NCBI GenBank assembly: GCA_015501595.1
Contig: JADNRX010000234.1
Span: forward strand, 23,262 to 87,261
Reading direction: 5' to 3'
DNA from: Hymenopellis radicata
Taxonomy: Eukaryota; Basidiomycota; Agaricomycetes; Agaricales; Physalacriaceae
Length of the DNA: 64,000 nt
This document shows, one piece after another, positions 20,826 to 31,424 of this stretch. The translations under genes and the position numbers were made by a program. Each line of letters begins with the position of its first letter. The first letter of the stretch is position 1. Under the pieces are notes generated by a model, which had not been told where the DNA came from, did not search any database, and was given only the letters and a program-made list of their open reading frames with translations.

Positions 20826-22099
20826 GGGTGTACTTAAGTCTTAGGTCGCGGCAACGTAATGCAGGGACGATAGGAAGTTCCTATTCAATTTCTACTCCAG
20901 TGTACATTGGCATAATGCATGTAGGTATCCCTCATTTGAGCAGTTAACATATTTTCAGCAGGTACTGCTAATCTGCTAACTAAATGAGTCGCAATTCCTG
21001 GTTCGGCAATGTTGGCTGAGAGCTCTAGCGAATACCGGATAATGATCGTCTCATCGCAATCATATCGCTCTCATCTGTCTCTTCCTACCAGAGCATGATG
21101 TATCGTGCTCGATGATCCCAGAACCTGTTCTGGAAACTTTCTCTCTTCTTTTTCTTGCTTTTCATTGGCGGTTTTGCTTTGCGCCCGCAGCCGCTTTCCT
21201 TGAATCTGTTGCAGGGTTTCTAGTGCTTGTCTTCGAGCTTCAAGAGGCTAGGGTAGCCCGCCGCCGCATTTGTGCCTCCCACGAAGCAAAGATTTGGATT
21301 TTGTGAGGGCTGCATGTGTCCTCGACGTCTTTCGATGATTGTCTGATGAAAACAGCAGAATCCACGCACTTTTCTCGAATCCAAAAGCCTGCCCGGCAAG
21401 GGCACCCGCGCTTTGCTGGCTCGTGGTTGACTTTCCCGGTGGATAGACATCAACAATCAGAGGTATACGCCTCTGAATCTTGAAGCCTGAGGTCCCACAC
21501 TCCTTACTCTTCTCCGTGAGCACGGTACACGGACTGTGGCGCCCATATCGACAACCCTGCCAACTTCGAAATATATGTCCAGCCTGAATACTTTGCTTAG
21601 TTCTGCAGACTTTGGCGCGCCGTACTGCGATGTAAGTAATATATGAATTAGGAGCAGCAAAACTGCTCTATTCGACCATCTACTCGAAAGGTTTAAATCT
21701 GTGATTGGGCCACACTGTGCCCGGCAAGATCACTCCGTAATTTCTCTCCTGCTGATGCGATGGAGCCGTCTTATAATTCGCATACACGACACCATGTTCC
21801 TCTTACTCACCTTCGACCTCTCTCCCTTATTAATGCCATCCTCCTTGAGTTGTCTGTCTTCAATACAGACTCAATGGTCAGAAACAATGAAGTTCAAGTC
21901 AACTAGGTTGTCTTCTTACCTTTCAGGTGTGTTTCCATTTTCGTTTGCCGAGTCTTCTATCCTCTGGTAAGTTGCTTACTACATCTTCAAGCTTATCGTT
22001 CTCGTACTGATAATGTTTGTTGTAGGTGGACCGAATCGTGGCAATTGTGATGGACACTCTCAATTGCAGAGAGTGACGACGGACTGTCTTGTGGTCGAC
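20826..22099. other. About 1.3 kb without a recognised gene
   Basis: Overlapping short ORFs on the minus strand (21220-21660) have no family pattern and no consistent splice sites. Confidence 0.4.
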
Positions 22100-22490
22100 A
22101 ACAACCCCTCATCAGTCCTTGTGAGCGACTAGTAACTACGCCATGAACTCCTTCTCTATCTCCTGCCTCATGAACGACACATCTAAGGTCTCCCAAGTTC
22201 ACAGGTGTCAAACTGAAGTACGTCCCGGAGTATGTAGTCACCAAGGCTGCAGACTCGTCCTTCACCGTTCTTGCACCGGGCCAGTCCGTTACCGTTTCCC
22301 ACAACCGTACGTCGAAATCGCTCTGTATAATTGTACCTAATCGTCCCTGATAACAGTTGATGCCGCGTACAACTTCACCACTTCTGGTGAAGCCACCTAT
22401 AAAATCGCGCCCTCCGATGTGTTCAGCATTGTTGACGCGTCCGGGTTGCTTGTATCCCTCAGTTTCGACGGTCGGCACCCATACCACTGC
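22100..22490 (+). pseudogene. M35 metalloprotease (peptidyl-Lys/deuterolysin) pro-region relic
   Basis: The frame reads SPKFTGVKLKYVPEYVVTKA then SSFTVLAPGQSVTVSHN and, after a GTACGT...CAG intron, DAAYNFTTSGEATYKIAPSD and VFSIVDASG. This order (FTG.K.KY, FT.LAPG.S, .YNFT..G.G.Y, F..VD) is the N-terminal pro-domain of basidiomycete M35 endopeptidases. Upstream there is an in-frame stop and no signal peptide. Downstream the HExxH zinc-binding catalytic part is not found. It is a truncated relic of a secreted protease. Confidence 0.5.
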
Positions 22491-23158
22491 GCTTAAGGGC
22501 AATATGAGACGTGATCACTGGCTGATTGCGTGGGTACTGTTCTAGATTGGTGTGTTCATGTTATTGATAATGACTATAGCATTCTACCCGGCGGACTTCG
22601 CAATCACGAAGGATCTCGCGACCGGATTATCGACACTGCGCTTTCGAAGCCAACCATCTTCACTCCCGACTCAACGATCTCCCCAAAGAAGAAACAGTGT
22701 CAGAAGCTCAATGTTTCCCAGATGTGTGTCGCTTCAGCCACGAAGAATACTACAGCTCAGCAAAACTTTCCTACGGAACGCTCAAAGGATACACGCACGG
22801 AGGAAGAGACTCGGAAACAGAATGTCATTCCCTGGGTACCTTGACCTTCTCTTCAGTTTTTATACTAATGTTTTCCAGGCTAAGCATGTCATGGATATTG
22901 CACCTCGAGCGTAAGCGCCTGTAAACCCCGCATTGCAAGAGTAGACAGAGTAAAAGATTAACGTACAGAATATCTGGGGAGCACACTGCGCTCGCACTAC
23001 TCACTCCTCCCTTCTCAACAATATCAAACTATGCTTTAAAAGTTAAAAGAATTGATTTAGAGGGTGCAAGAACAAGCGTCTACATCGCGAGTTAGTACTG
23101 GCCCTAGAATACGGAGGTATTGCTGTGTCGGGAACCTCTTAGACGGCTGGCGGAAATC
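22491..23158. other. Nothing recognised
   Basis: Open frames at 22530-22924 lack family features. They may be remnants of the same decayed protease gene, but no motif supports this. Confidence 0.35.
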
Positions 23159-24128
23159 CTACGCGGAAAGCGCTAGTCGACATGAAGGAGGAAGGCGGTC
23201 TGACAACGCGTGGGACGTGCTTTTGTCGCTCATCATGGGGTCCAGCACCAGCTTAGTGTCCAACACTCTTCTCACGGTGATACTCTCCACCGCCTCCAAG
23301 TGGTACAGCAGCTCCAATACAGCATTCTTTTGCCTAATCACGTATCTTCGCAAAAAAATAAGCGGTCAATATCAGCGTACGAGAACCACAGGCAGAGACA
23401 AACCTCTTGATGAACCACAGCAAGCAGGTTCTTCCCTGGTGGGCGCGGCATATATAAGTATAGTCAAGTTCCTCTAGAGTCCGATGCATCGTCTCCGGCA
23501 TATCAAGAAGAAGATTGTGACAAAGGCAATGATGTTCAAGCCAAATGCGCATATTTCAGTGAGTCGACACGTCGACCGCGACTGTATCACATTCATTCAG
23601 CCATCACACACACACACACAAACCGTGACTCACCCGAGCAGAGATAATCAAGGCCACAGCAGCACATTGCACGCAGTCACATAAATGTATATCAAGTGCA
23701 ATGGATTGATTCAAATAGCGAGAGAAACAAGTACAGTGTACTTCTTCAACCAAGTCCGAGTCCTTCAGCTCTGCTATCTCCTCGTCACTTCCCTCGAAGC
23801 ACAACGCAGCTGATACAAACTTCAATCGTGCATGTCGGCACTTCGCAAGCGCCATAAGATCCGCGAACTCATACGCTGGCTCGACCGCCAAATGCACCAA
23901 ACCGGGGCAGAGCGACGGATCACAAGCCGGGGCGGCAGTAATCCGGGTGTCCTTGTCATGCATGAGCCGAAACGACATTCGTAACCTCGCAAGCCAGCAT
24001 ATAAACGTGTCAACAGTGCTCTCCGTCACCACGAGTATCGATGGATTGGAGGTTGATGGGAAGCTACTCCGGTTGGCTTTAAGGCATGAATACGACCTGC
24101 CAAGATCCCCACCTGGGCGCCATCTCAC
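23159..24128 (-). pseudogene. F-box/LRR-like C-terminal fragment
   Basis: The right-hand part reads CPGLVHLAVEPAYEFADLMA, then LAKCRHARLKFVSAALCFEG and a glutamate-rich end. This resembles the last repeats and tail of the agaricomycete F-box-like family, where CP.L..L precedes a final helix. The left-hand part (23353-23159) reads AVLELLYHLEAVESITVRRV in another frame. No F-box N-terminus or ATG was found, so it is treated as a fragment. Confidence 0.35.
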
Positions 24129-24316
24129 AGTCTGCTATCACCAGGTTCTGCGATAAGATGACCTCCAGCGTGTCGCGCTCTGAAAATATTGCGACACGCT
24201 CCAAAGCCAAAACCACATACATACCGTAATCGGGCGGGTCGAAACCCAAAACACCTCTGCGTCGAGGTCCAATTACAGTGTGTAGCGGTCCTTGGCCCGC
24301 TGAGTGCCAGAACGTG

Positions 24317-25264
24317 TCAGGCGGAGCAGACGTTGGGTCGATAGCTGGCGTAAATCTTCAAGAGCGAGTCAACGTGTCTGACAACACATGGGACGCCGTG
24401 CTGGCAGTCTGGTTTTGAGAAGACAGAAGGACAATGTCCGGCGCCAGAGGCTGGACAAGGGTAAAGGCTTGAAAGTGGGCGCCTAAGGAAGAAAGAAACA
24501 GGTCTGGAAACAAAAAATGTGAGTAAAGGAAAAACTAGCATAAGCAGTGGTTAACGTACAGAGTCCAACGAAGCTCGTTCTACCTATAGGTGCGAAGACA
24601 AGGGCGCCACGAACAAGGCGAAGTTGAGATTCACCGGCGCACAACCAAGTGACAAGGATCTCGCGCCTTTGGGGCTATACGGTGTAGGACGTGTCGTGTT
24701 GAAGCCCTCGATGGATACTTCGCCTTCTGTGCCGACTAGCTTGCCCTCAGTGGATGTAGTGTGAGTTTGGCATATCGGTGCCTATGTAATAAATGAGTTG
24801 CTGTGAAGAAACACGGAAACCAAGAACGTACCCGCGAAGCTGAGCTCGACCACCTTGTCGGTGACACAGAACTGTGCGGGCTGGGAGAGATAGTCCTCGG
24901 GGTTCGTCTTGAGCTTGCGCGAGCCGTCACCCCAGTTATCGTTCGCGTACTGCTCGATCGCGTCCCACTCGGGAACTAAACACAAATGTCATAAGCTTAA
25001 ACCTAAGCAGGAGAGCACGAGCGCTAACGTTTTTAGCATCCTCGACGACACACTGGCTCGCGCGCTTCGTTAGACCCGTGGTGGCGGTGGCAGGATAGCG
25101 CCCGTAGAGCGTGCCGTCGCGCTTGTACGCGACAAACTCCCGGCGCGCCTCGTCCAACCCAATGTGAGACGCGTCCCGAGGGAGAATCTCCATGAGCGCG
25201 TGGAAGGGCATGGCGGACACGTGCAGGGCCGCGCAGAGAGTTATGAGAGAAGTAACGCCGAGCA
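24317..25264 (-). pseudogene. Secreted protein of unknown function, probably decayed
   Basis: Starts MLGVTSLITLCAALHVSAMP, a clear signal peptide, at 25264. Exon 1 continues to a cysteine-containing segment ending VVEDAKN. Exon 2 (about 24980-24838) carries NDNWGDGSRKLKTNPEDYLS and PAQFCV. Exon 3 (about 24780) carries APICQTHTTSTEGKLVGTEG. After that the expected frame reaches a stop. A last piece near 24440 reads GHCPSVFSKPDCQHGVPC. The family looks like a basidiomycete-specific secreted protein with conserved cysteines, but I cannot name it. The break in exon 3 suggests loss of function. Confidence 0.4.
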
Positions 25265-25519
25265 TGGAGCAAGGAAAAATGAACAAATGGGAAGAGAATG
25301 ACTATATGAAGGTCATAGTGAGTATATGTTAGTCGGGAGAGGGTGGAAATAACGCACTGAATAGTCGAGGATCTTGCACCGCCTTTCCAGGGAGGTCGTC
25401 ATCTGGGCCGCTTCGGCTTACATGGTCGTAGCCAAAATACACGAATACTGGAGGAGGGCTGGAGAGAATCCGGGAGAAGGTGGTGCGTCTTGGTAGGTGG
25501 AGACTGGCGGCGGCAGCGG

Positions 25520-25935
25520 CGGCGGTGACAGCGATGCCTCGTCCATATCAGCGTGGCTGGCACCATGATCGAATCGAACGCGATGCCCTGCTCCGCCAGC
25601 CCGACCGCCAACACGAGCTGCTCGGTGCTCGTCGCGTGATCCAGATGCACCGATATCGGCACCTTGGCGCCATGTGCAGCGTTCAGATAGAACTGCAGGA
25701 AGGGTCCACCACCGTATGCGAGCGTTACCGGGAAGAGCTGGAGGATGGCGGGCGAGTTATTTCACTGGGCTGCTCTAACGAGCCCAATGATTGAGTGCGC
25801 ATCGTAGCACATCTGCGCGATAACACCATATCCACCCTTCTCTGCAGCGGCAGTGTTCGGTTGTTTGCCCACTCAGACATCGTAGATTTGTTCTAAGGCC
25901 CGGGGCACGTAGCCAAACATGTATTCACCGGCGCA
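25520..25935 (-). pseudogene. Class II fructose-bisphosphate aldolase-like relic
   Basis: The minus strand reads EKGGYGVIAQMCYDAHSIIG, a stop (RAAQ then TGA), NSPAILQLFPVTLAYGGGPF, then VPISVHLDHATSTEQLVLAV and GIAFDSIM. The HLDH motif is a zinc-ligand site of class II aldolases. A one-base shift then moves to SHADMDEAS, where the family has DASH.....N. With one nonsense codon, one frameshift and no C-terminal half, it is a dead fragment. Class II aldolases split ketose bisphosphates; some fungal paralogues act on other sugars. Confidence 0.65.
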
Positions 25936-26317
25936 TAGTCAAGTGTCCCGCCCACGGCCAATTGTCTGCTCTTGCTGGACATGAGAGCGGTTAGCCTTCA
26001 GGCGAAGGTAAGGGGTGGAAGCTGTGCTGGGCGTCCGCGAGATGGTAGCAGGAGATGGCAGAACGGCGCTGGGAGCAGGTGTGGGGATGGAAGGAATCGT
26101 CGCGCATCAAGTAGTCCACTGTACATATCGTCAGTGTCAGAAAGGAGACCTCTGAGAACGAGCACAAACCTGGGCAAAGACAAAGTCTTGGAGTGCCTAC
26201 AGGACGGTAGCCAGCCTCTTCAAGCCGTCGCCGTCGTCCCATGAATGTTGCTGCTCCGACCTGGAGGCTTACGCGGCGAGTAGTGGTTGTTGTGGGGCCG
26301 GGATCGTCCTCAGAACG

Positions 26318-26929
26318 TTATCCTGGCTGTTGGAAGCCATTAAAGACGATCCGGGGTCCAAAAAAGAGAAAGAAGTAGGAGCAAAAGATCCCGGGAGGCG
26401 CAGATGAAGTTTCAGAGCTGGATGACACCTCGTCGTTGAGGTGCCATCGTGGTAGGAAGTAGAGACGCCAATCGCGATCGGTATCCGGCAAACGCCGCAC
26501 AACGATGAACGTGCTCAAGTCGTCGACGGTCACGAATATTGGAACCTGGCCGTGGGTTGTGAGAGGGAGTGCTATCGTGGCTGTTCCTGTAGGGCTTAGC
26601 GTAAACACACATAGAAAAGTCCAAAACGGCATACCTTCTGTAGTGAGTCTGCGACGTCGGCGAGTTGCTCGGCCCCAAGTTCAACCACAGCTCAAATGCC
26701 CTGAGGCAGGAAGGGAAGAAGGATTGTAGCATAGAGATGTTTAAACAATAAACATGCCACCAAGAGTGTACCGGAGGAATGGAGATGAACTCCACCACGA
26801 GTCTCTTTGGCGAGGTCCCCGCACTCTGATGGACTGCCCGCAGAATTGACCAACACCAAGAGGTGTCATGGTGGTCAAGCGGTAAGATTCAAACATCGCG
26901 TCAATTCGATCACGTAGTGGCTGACTCAT
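26318..26929 (-). CDS. Unknown small protein
   Basis: An ATG at 26929 opens MSQPLRDRIDAMFESYRLTT. A later exon (26587-26318), after a GTATGC...CAG intron, reads GTATIALPLTTHGQVPIFVT followed by VDDLSTFIVVRRLPDTDRDW and ends in an aromatic-rich tail. The joining between the first and later exons is not settled. No domain is recognised. Two overlapping alternative frames are open in the same place, so confidence is low. Confidence 0.3.
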
Positions 26930-26973
26930 TATTTAATTGATTTGCAGTAAATACAGAAGTAACTACTTAATAT

Positions 26974-27020
26974 ATATATATGGCAACTGGTTTTCGAGGT
27001 CCTGACCTGCCGGGTGATGG
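26974..27020 (+). repeat. Dispersed repeat, copy B (partial)
   Basis: Shares ATGGCAAYTGG, CGAGGTCCTGACCTGCCGG and RTGATGGG with the reverse of copy A at 20748-20825, then diverges. It lies just after a TATATATATA run. A 102-codon ORF starts inside it, which makes that ORF suspect as a real gene. Confidence 0.6.
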
Positions 27021-27599
27021 GAAAATTGGTCATTTCGAGGCACCCGTGATGGCCTCTGGTGCTATTTTTGAACCGAGGCAGATCCAAATCCGGACGTCAA
27101 ACCTACCGAGGCAGATTCTATTTTGGGACGACCGCCTCCTCGTTCTACCCTCATCAAGCCTTGTTACCTCCTTTGTCGAGTCCACTATCCAGATGGAGAT
27201 GTCTCTGATCCCTAATGCTGATGTCGCGCTGCTAAGAACGCCGGAGGACATTGTCAACGCCATCGCACGTTGTTATCCATGGTATTGAGGTGACGAGGTG
27301 AACTACGTGATCTTTGATTCGTTCTTATGGTGTGGCACTGATTTCTCCCGTTTCGCTCTTTGATTGATGTTTCTTCATACGGGCATCGGTGCTGGCTTCG
27401 AGTCATCGACCCCACTTCCAGTCAATTTCAATGACGGGCTCGTCATTTGGCTACGCGCTGGTGAACAACAGTTTGGCTTCGCGCCGGCTGCCAAGTATAC
27501 TGTATTACAGGTTGCCGGTGTGACTCGATGCAGGTTCTCAATCGGACGATAGTGTAGCAAAGGTATGGACTCAATGTGTCTTACTCGTCCTTGACTCCT

Positions 27600-27850
27600 T
27601 GGCTTATACTTTTCAAACTGCAGTTCGCGCGACAGTTGCGACACAGGGCAAAAGACTTATGCCCGATAACAGCAGTCGATTCTCTATCAATGGCGACCCC
27701 ATTCACCACTTTGTGCGTGGTCTCCATTATCTAGAACTCGTCATGTTGACGCATTCATTTGAAGATGGGTACCTTGACTTTCTCCCGGTATACCATCATT
27801 GCCGATCTCTGTGTAACAGTATTCAGCTCGTACCAATAAACGAAGTAGTT
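27600..27850 (+). pseudogene. Class III (zinc) alcohol dehydrogenase relic
   Basis: Reads VRATVATQGKRLMPDNSSRF, SINGDPIHHFVRG, then after a frame change LTFSRYTIIADLCV. The order matches the catalytic-domain segment of S-(hydroxymethyl)glutathione dehydrogenase-type enzymes (ATQGKG.MPDGTSRF...G.PIHHFMG.STFS.YTV). Only about 80 residues remain, in two frames, and neither the N-terminal GHE motif nor the coenzyme domain was found. A dead fragment. Confidence 0.6.
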
Positions 27851-30128
27851 CCACGTCCTCCTCTTTCTTTGTGCAAGGACACCTGCAGTCGCCATTGATG
27901 GTGGAACTGGATGTGATTTGATGTCGGGTGTGTCAAGTATATAAACAAGGCGGGACGTCAAGCATGCATGTACCTTCATGGCGACCACCTCCAACAACAC
28001 GTCAACAATGTGTCTCCTAGCTTGAGCTCGGGAGTCGGTGTCGGTGCCGCAGCTCACTGAGGCGAAGTTGCCAGAACGGGAGGTCATCGATCCACCCATC
28101 GAGCACAGTGACCATTCATGACAACACTTCATCAGAAATACCACAGGAATCACTAAGGCCAGATGCCCCTACCCCCCAATCTCGTCACCTCTGAGTTGTC
28201 TGGCTATCCCGAATTCGAGCGCTAGTATAAGCGCTGGTCGTTGCCGTTGCTGCAGGCGGTCCGCCTTGTTGGTTATGTCCTTGCTCTTCTGTGTTATCAT
28301 CAGTCAAAACTCGAAACGAGTTTCTGACCCTCGTCGTGGGCGGCGCGGCGCAAGCGAGTTTCATTTCAATTTCCGTAAGTCGAATTGCAAGGCCGAAAGG
28401 CTATTCCATTCACTGTGCACCATGAAATTTACAGCAGTATATAGATACTACGGAGGTAGTCAAATGTGGAGCCAGTTAAATGCACGTACAGTCCAGCGCG
28501 CCGTCAAACAATGGAAAGAAATTGTAGCGGTGGGTTACAGACCCATAACAGCGAGCATCCCAGGCGTCTGCACATTGCAGTCCGAGCTGAGATAGCGGGG
28601 GTACCGCTGTCGGCAAGTTAGAACTGCCGTCTGTTCTAAGGTATAAACAGGCCTCCGGATATTCTCCTGGGGAAGCATTAACAGTGCCACACCCTCCAAA
28701 AAAACACGGAATGATACCTAGCGAAACTGCTGAAGGGTGTCCACCGTGTCCTGAAGGCTTCGAGAATCGAAAGATGCGACTTGAAAGCCCCCTCGACGTT
28801 GTTCCCAGAAACGCGGTCCTTGCTATTGCGCGAGGATTCCATAAGAACAGCGTGGAGCTATTACTGATGTTAGTTACCGCAACAAAAATGATGGTTAGCT
28901 TACAGCGGTGACGACGAGAGCAAACATCAGTGCTGGGACCTCACGCTCATTCGAGCGTGGGCCCTCCCTGAACGACGAGGTCAAAGTATCCGAGGAGTAA
29001 CTGACAGACGCGGCTCGACCGAGGACAAGAGAGAATACCGGCCTGATAGGTACAGTGGCCGCGGCTACGAACGCGGTTGGGAAACGATGATGACGGCGTG
29101 TGATATATGGACGACGACGATGGCTGCAGGAGTTGGACTTCGAGCGGATAAATGGAAGCTGTCGACTAAGAAAAGAAAAAGTAATAAAAGAAAAAGAGCT
29201 CACAGAGAGTGTGCATATATCCAAGGCGACAGCACAGCAGTAAATCCAATATGAGTAAGGCGCAGCTGCACAGACAGTAATCGGTGGAAACATGATTGAC
29301 GGGACCGCGGTCGGGCCAGACATCGTGGAGGATGAGAGAGAGAGGCGCGGGAAGATTTCGACTGAACTGGCAATGGAAATCTCTGGCACGCGTGCCAGCG
29401 TTTTAACCAGAGGGTAACGTGGCATTGACGACCTACGAACCAAGTCAGTCAGAATAAGAGAAGAATGGGAAAGGACGGACCTACGCAATACACTTTGGCC
29501 GGGCTGGGCCATAACCCAACGTCTCGATTTTGGCCGGTATGGATGGCGGCGGTGTGTGGATGGCGGCGGTCGATGGTTGACGGGTGCAGGTGGGGAGAGG
29601 GTGATTGACGCGATTGACGACGCCGGGGGCAGCACCTTATGAGTTTAACAATGGCTATAAGGGCACGGTAAGTCAATAGAGAAGACTGTCAAGTTAAAGG
29701 AGCTTACGGAGAGCAGCAGGATGCTGGGTGATACTAAAAAACGCGTGATTGAACGCGTCGACTAACGAGTGAATTTAGATGGAGGATCAAGGAGGTGGAC
29801 AGCGGTGGCCGAATGGCACAGACGGTGACGGCCGATGACGGCGCAAGTAGCGACGTGCAAGGTGACGATGATGCACTCCATAGCCTCCGGGCTGGGCAGG
29901 TCCGCGGGTGATAACTTGGAAGTGCTGGTGATCGATAGGCGGGCGTGCGGCCTACAGAAGGCGCTCAAGCAGGTCAGCCATCTTGCAGGACGAGAGAAAG
30001 AGGCGCGGGAAGATTTCGACATCTTTCCACGACGAGCACGCAGATAACACAGTCGCGTTGACTGAGAGTCGAGAGTAAACGCGTCTTTATTTGACGCTGT
30101 TTGTCTAGCAGATCGGAGTCGTCTTGAT
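27851..30128. other. About 2.3 kb of gene-poor sequence with short internal duplications
   Basis: No gene is supported. The phrase GAGGCGCGGGAAGATTTCGA occurs at about 29342 and 30004, both preceded by a GAGAGAAAG- or GAGAGAGA-type run. TTTTGGCC motifs near 29523 and 30130 also suggest an old local duplication. A 246-codon minus-strand ORF (29635-28895) is low in complexity and not credible as a gene. Confidence 0.4.
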
Positions 30129-30152
30129 TTTGGCCCATGGGCCAAAATCGAT
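30129..30152. other. 24 bp perfect palindrome
   Basis: The two 12-base halves are exact reverse complements, the first being GATTTTGGCCCA, centred on CCATGG. It could form a cruciform or be a dimeric protein site, but nothing adjacent shows its role. Confidence 0.9.
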
Positions 30153-30554
30153 ACGACTCGATCAGCACTCATCACTCTTCTTCCTCCCACTCAGCTTTCT
30201 CTTTGCTCTCTCACCCGGATCGCCTCTCGAACGCGTAAGCCGTCAAATTCGACGACGCAGCCTATGTGCAAGCCCCCAGAAATGGGGCACCCAAGCTCAG
30301 ACTGTCCGAGACGCTGAGCCCGGCGTAAACCCTCCAACGAGGTTGCCGATATGGATCTGCCGCGCTACGCAACAGACGCCGACGCCAGAGATGGTACCGA
30401 AGGTGGCGGGTTGGGTGGGGAGGAGATTTTATGCGAAGACACGCTGCAGACGCGACTTCCTGTGTACAGAGGGATGAACATGAGCTGGGCGCCGACGTGC
30501 GTGCCAGTCAATTCGGTACGTCTCGCTTTGCTCGAGGTCAACAGCTTATCTTTC
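30153..30554. other. Nothing recognised
   Basis: No gene or repeat. It may include decayed 5' sequence of the ubiquitin relic that follows. Confidence 0.4.
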
Positions 30555-30915
30555 CTTTGTGGCCAAGATTCAGGACAAGGAAGGCATTCCTCCTGCCCAG
30601 CAACACTTGATCTTCGCTGGCGAGCAACGTAAAGACACTCGTACCCTCTCCAATTATAGCATCCAGAAGGAATCCACCGTTCATCTCGTCTTTCGTCTGC
30701 GCGATGGTATGCAGATCTTCGTTGAGACCCTCACGCGCAAGACCAGGTCGAGTCGTCAGATACCATCGATAACGTCAAGGCGAAGATCCAGGACAAACAG
30801 TGTATCCCACCAGACCAGCAGCACCTTGTTTTCAGCGGAAAGCAGCTCGAGGATGGGCGCACCTCATCGGACTACAACATTCAGAAGAGGTCCGCTCTTC
30901 ATCTCAGTGAGTTGC
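30555..30915 (+). pseudogene. Polyubiquitin pseudogene (two partial units)
   Basis: The first partial unit reads [20 protein letters not shown] and runs through [19 protein letters not shown]. It is followed directly by [12 protein letters not shown], the start of a second unit. About ten bases are then missing, which shifts the frame to [18 protein letters not shown] and ends ... [10 protein letters not shown]. The head-to-tail join G-MQIFV is diagnostic of polyubiquitin. Several invariant residues are replaced (for example G to R in the LTGKT position), and the deletion makes it non-functional. Confidence 0.85.
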
Positions 30916-31424
30916 TTCGGACGGCTTTAGTTCATATACTGATGCTATCTCCCCCTCGCTCGTGCTCGTCGGCGTGCTTGCGCACGCGCAAAACACTTCG
31001 ACTAAACGTTCGCTGCGGCGCGCGCGAACAAGACGCCTATGAACCCCGCGCACACTCGGCATTCCCATGCACCAGAATCGTGCTGGCCCTCTTTCAGATC
31101 TCCTCCATCCATCTCACAGATTTCGTCGCTGGTATGTGGATTGCTCTTTTGAGCAATTTGCGCCGCGCCGATATCTCAACCAACTCTCCATCAAGCACCG
31201 TGCTCCGCTCGGGTCTCTTAGCGATTGCGCGTGTGTATTCCATCAGTAGATATGATTTATGATATATACATATTGGTAAACATTGAACTGGACGCGTGCG
31301 CGCGCCACAATTTGCCGCGCCAGCGATCACCAAGCAGTAAGATTTTCGAGGGACTTAAAAAAAAAAAATAGGGGGGAATCGAACTGCCGCTCGGGCGAGG
31401 TGACCGAGCGTCCGAGTCACGTGC
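30916..31424. other. Intergenic with a pol III-like B box and T-run on the minus strand
   Basis: No protein gene. On the minus strand at about 31350-31385 the sequence AGTTCGATTCCCCCC precedes a run of twelve T residues. This resembles a tRNA B box and a pol III terminator, but no cloverleaf or A box could be completed, so no tRNA is called. Confidence 0.35.

Noticed and set aside
26980..27288. 102-codon plus-strand ORF starting MATGFRGPDLPGDG
   Set aside because: Its first 45 bases are part of a dispersed repeat, and no homologue-like motif or splice partner is visible.
28895..29635. 246-codon minus-strand ORF
   Set aside because: Serine/proline-rich low-complexity translation with no family pattern.
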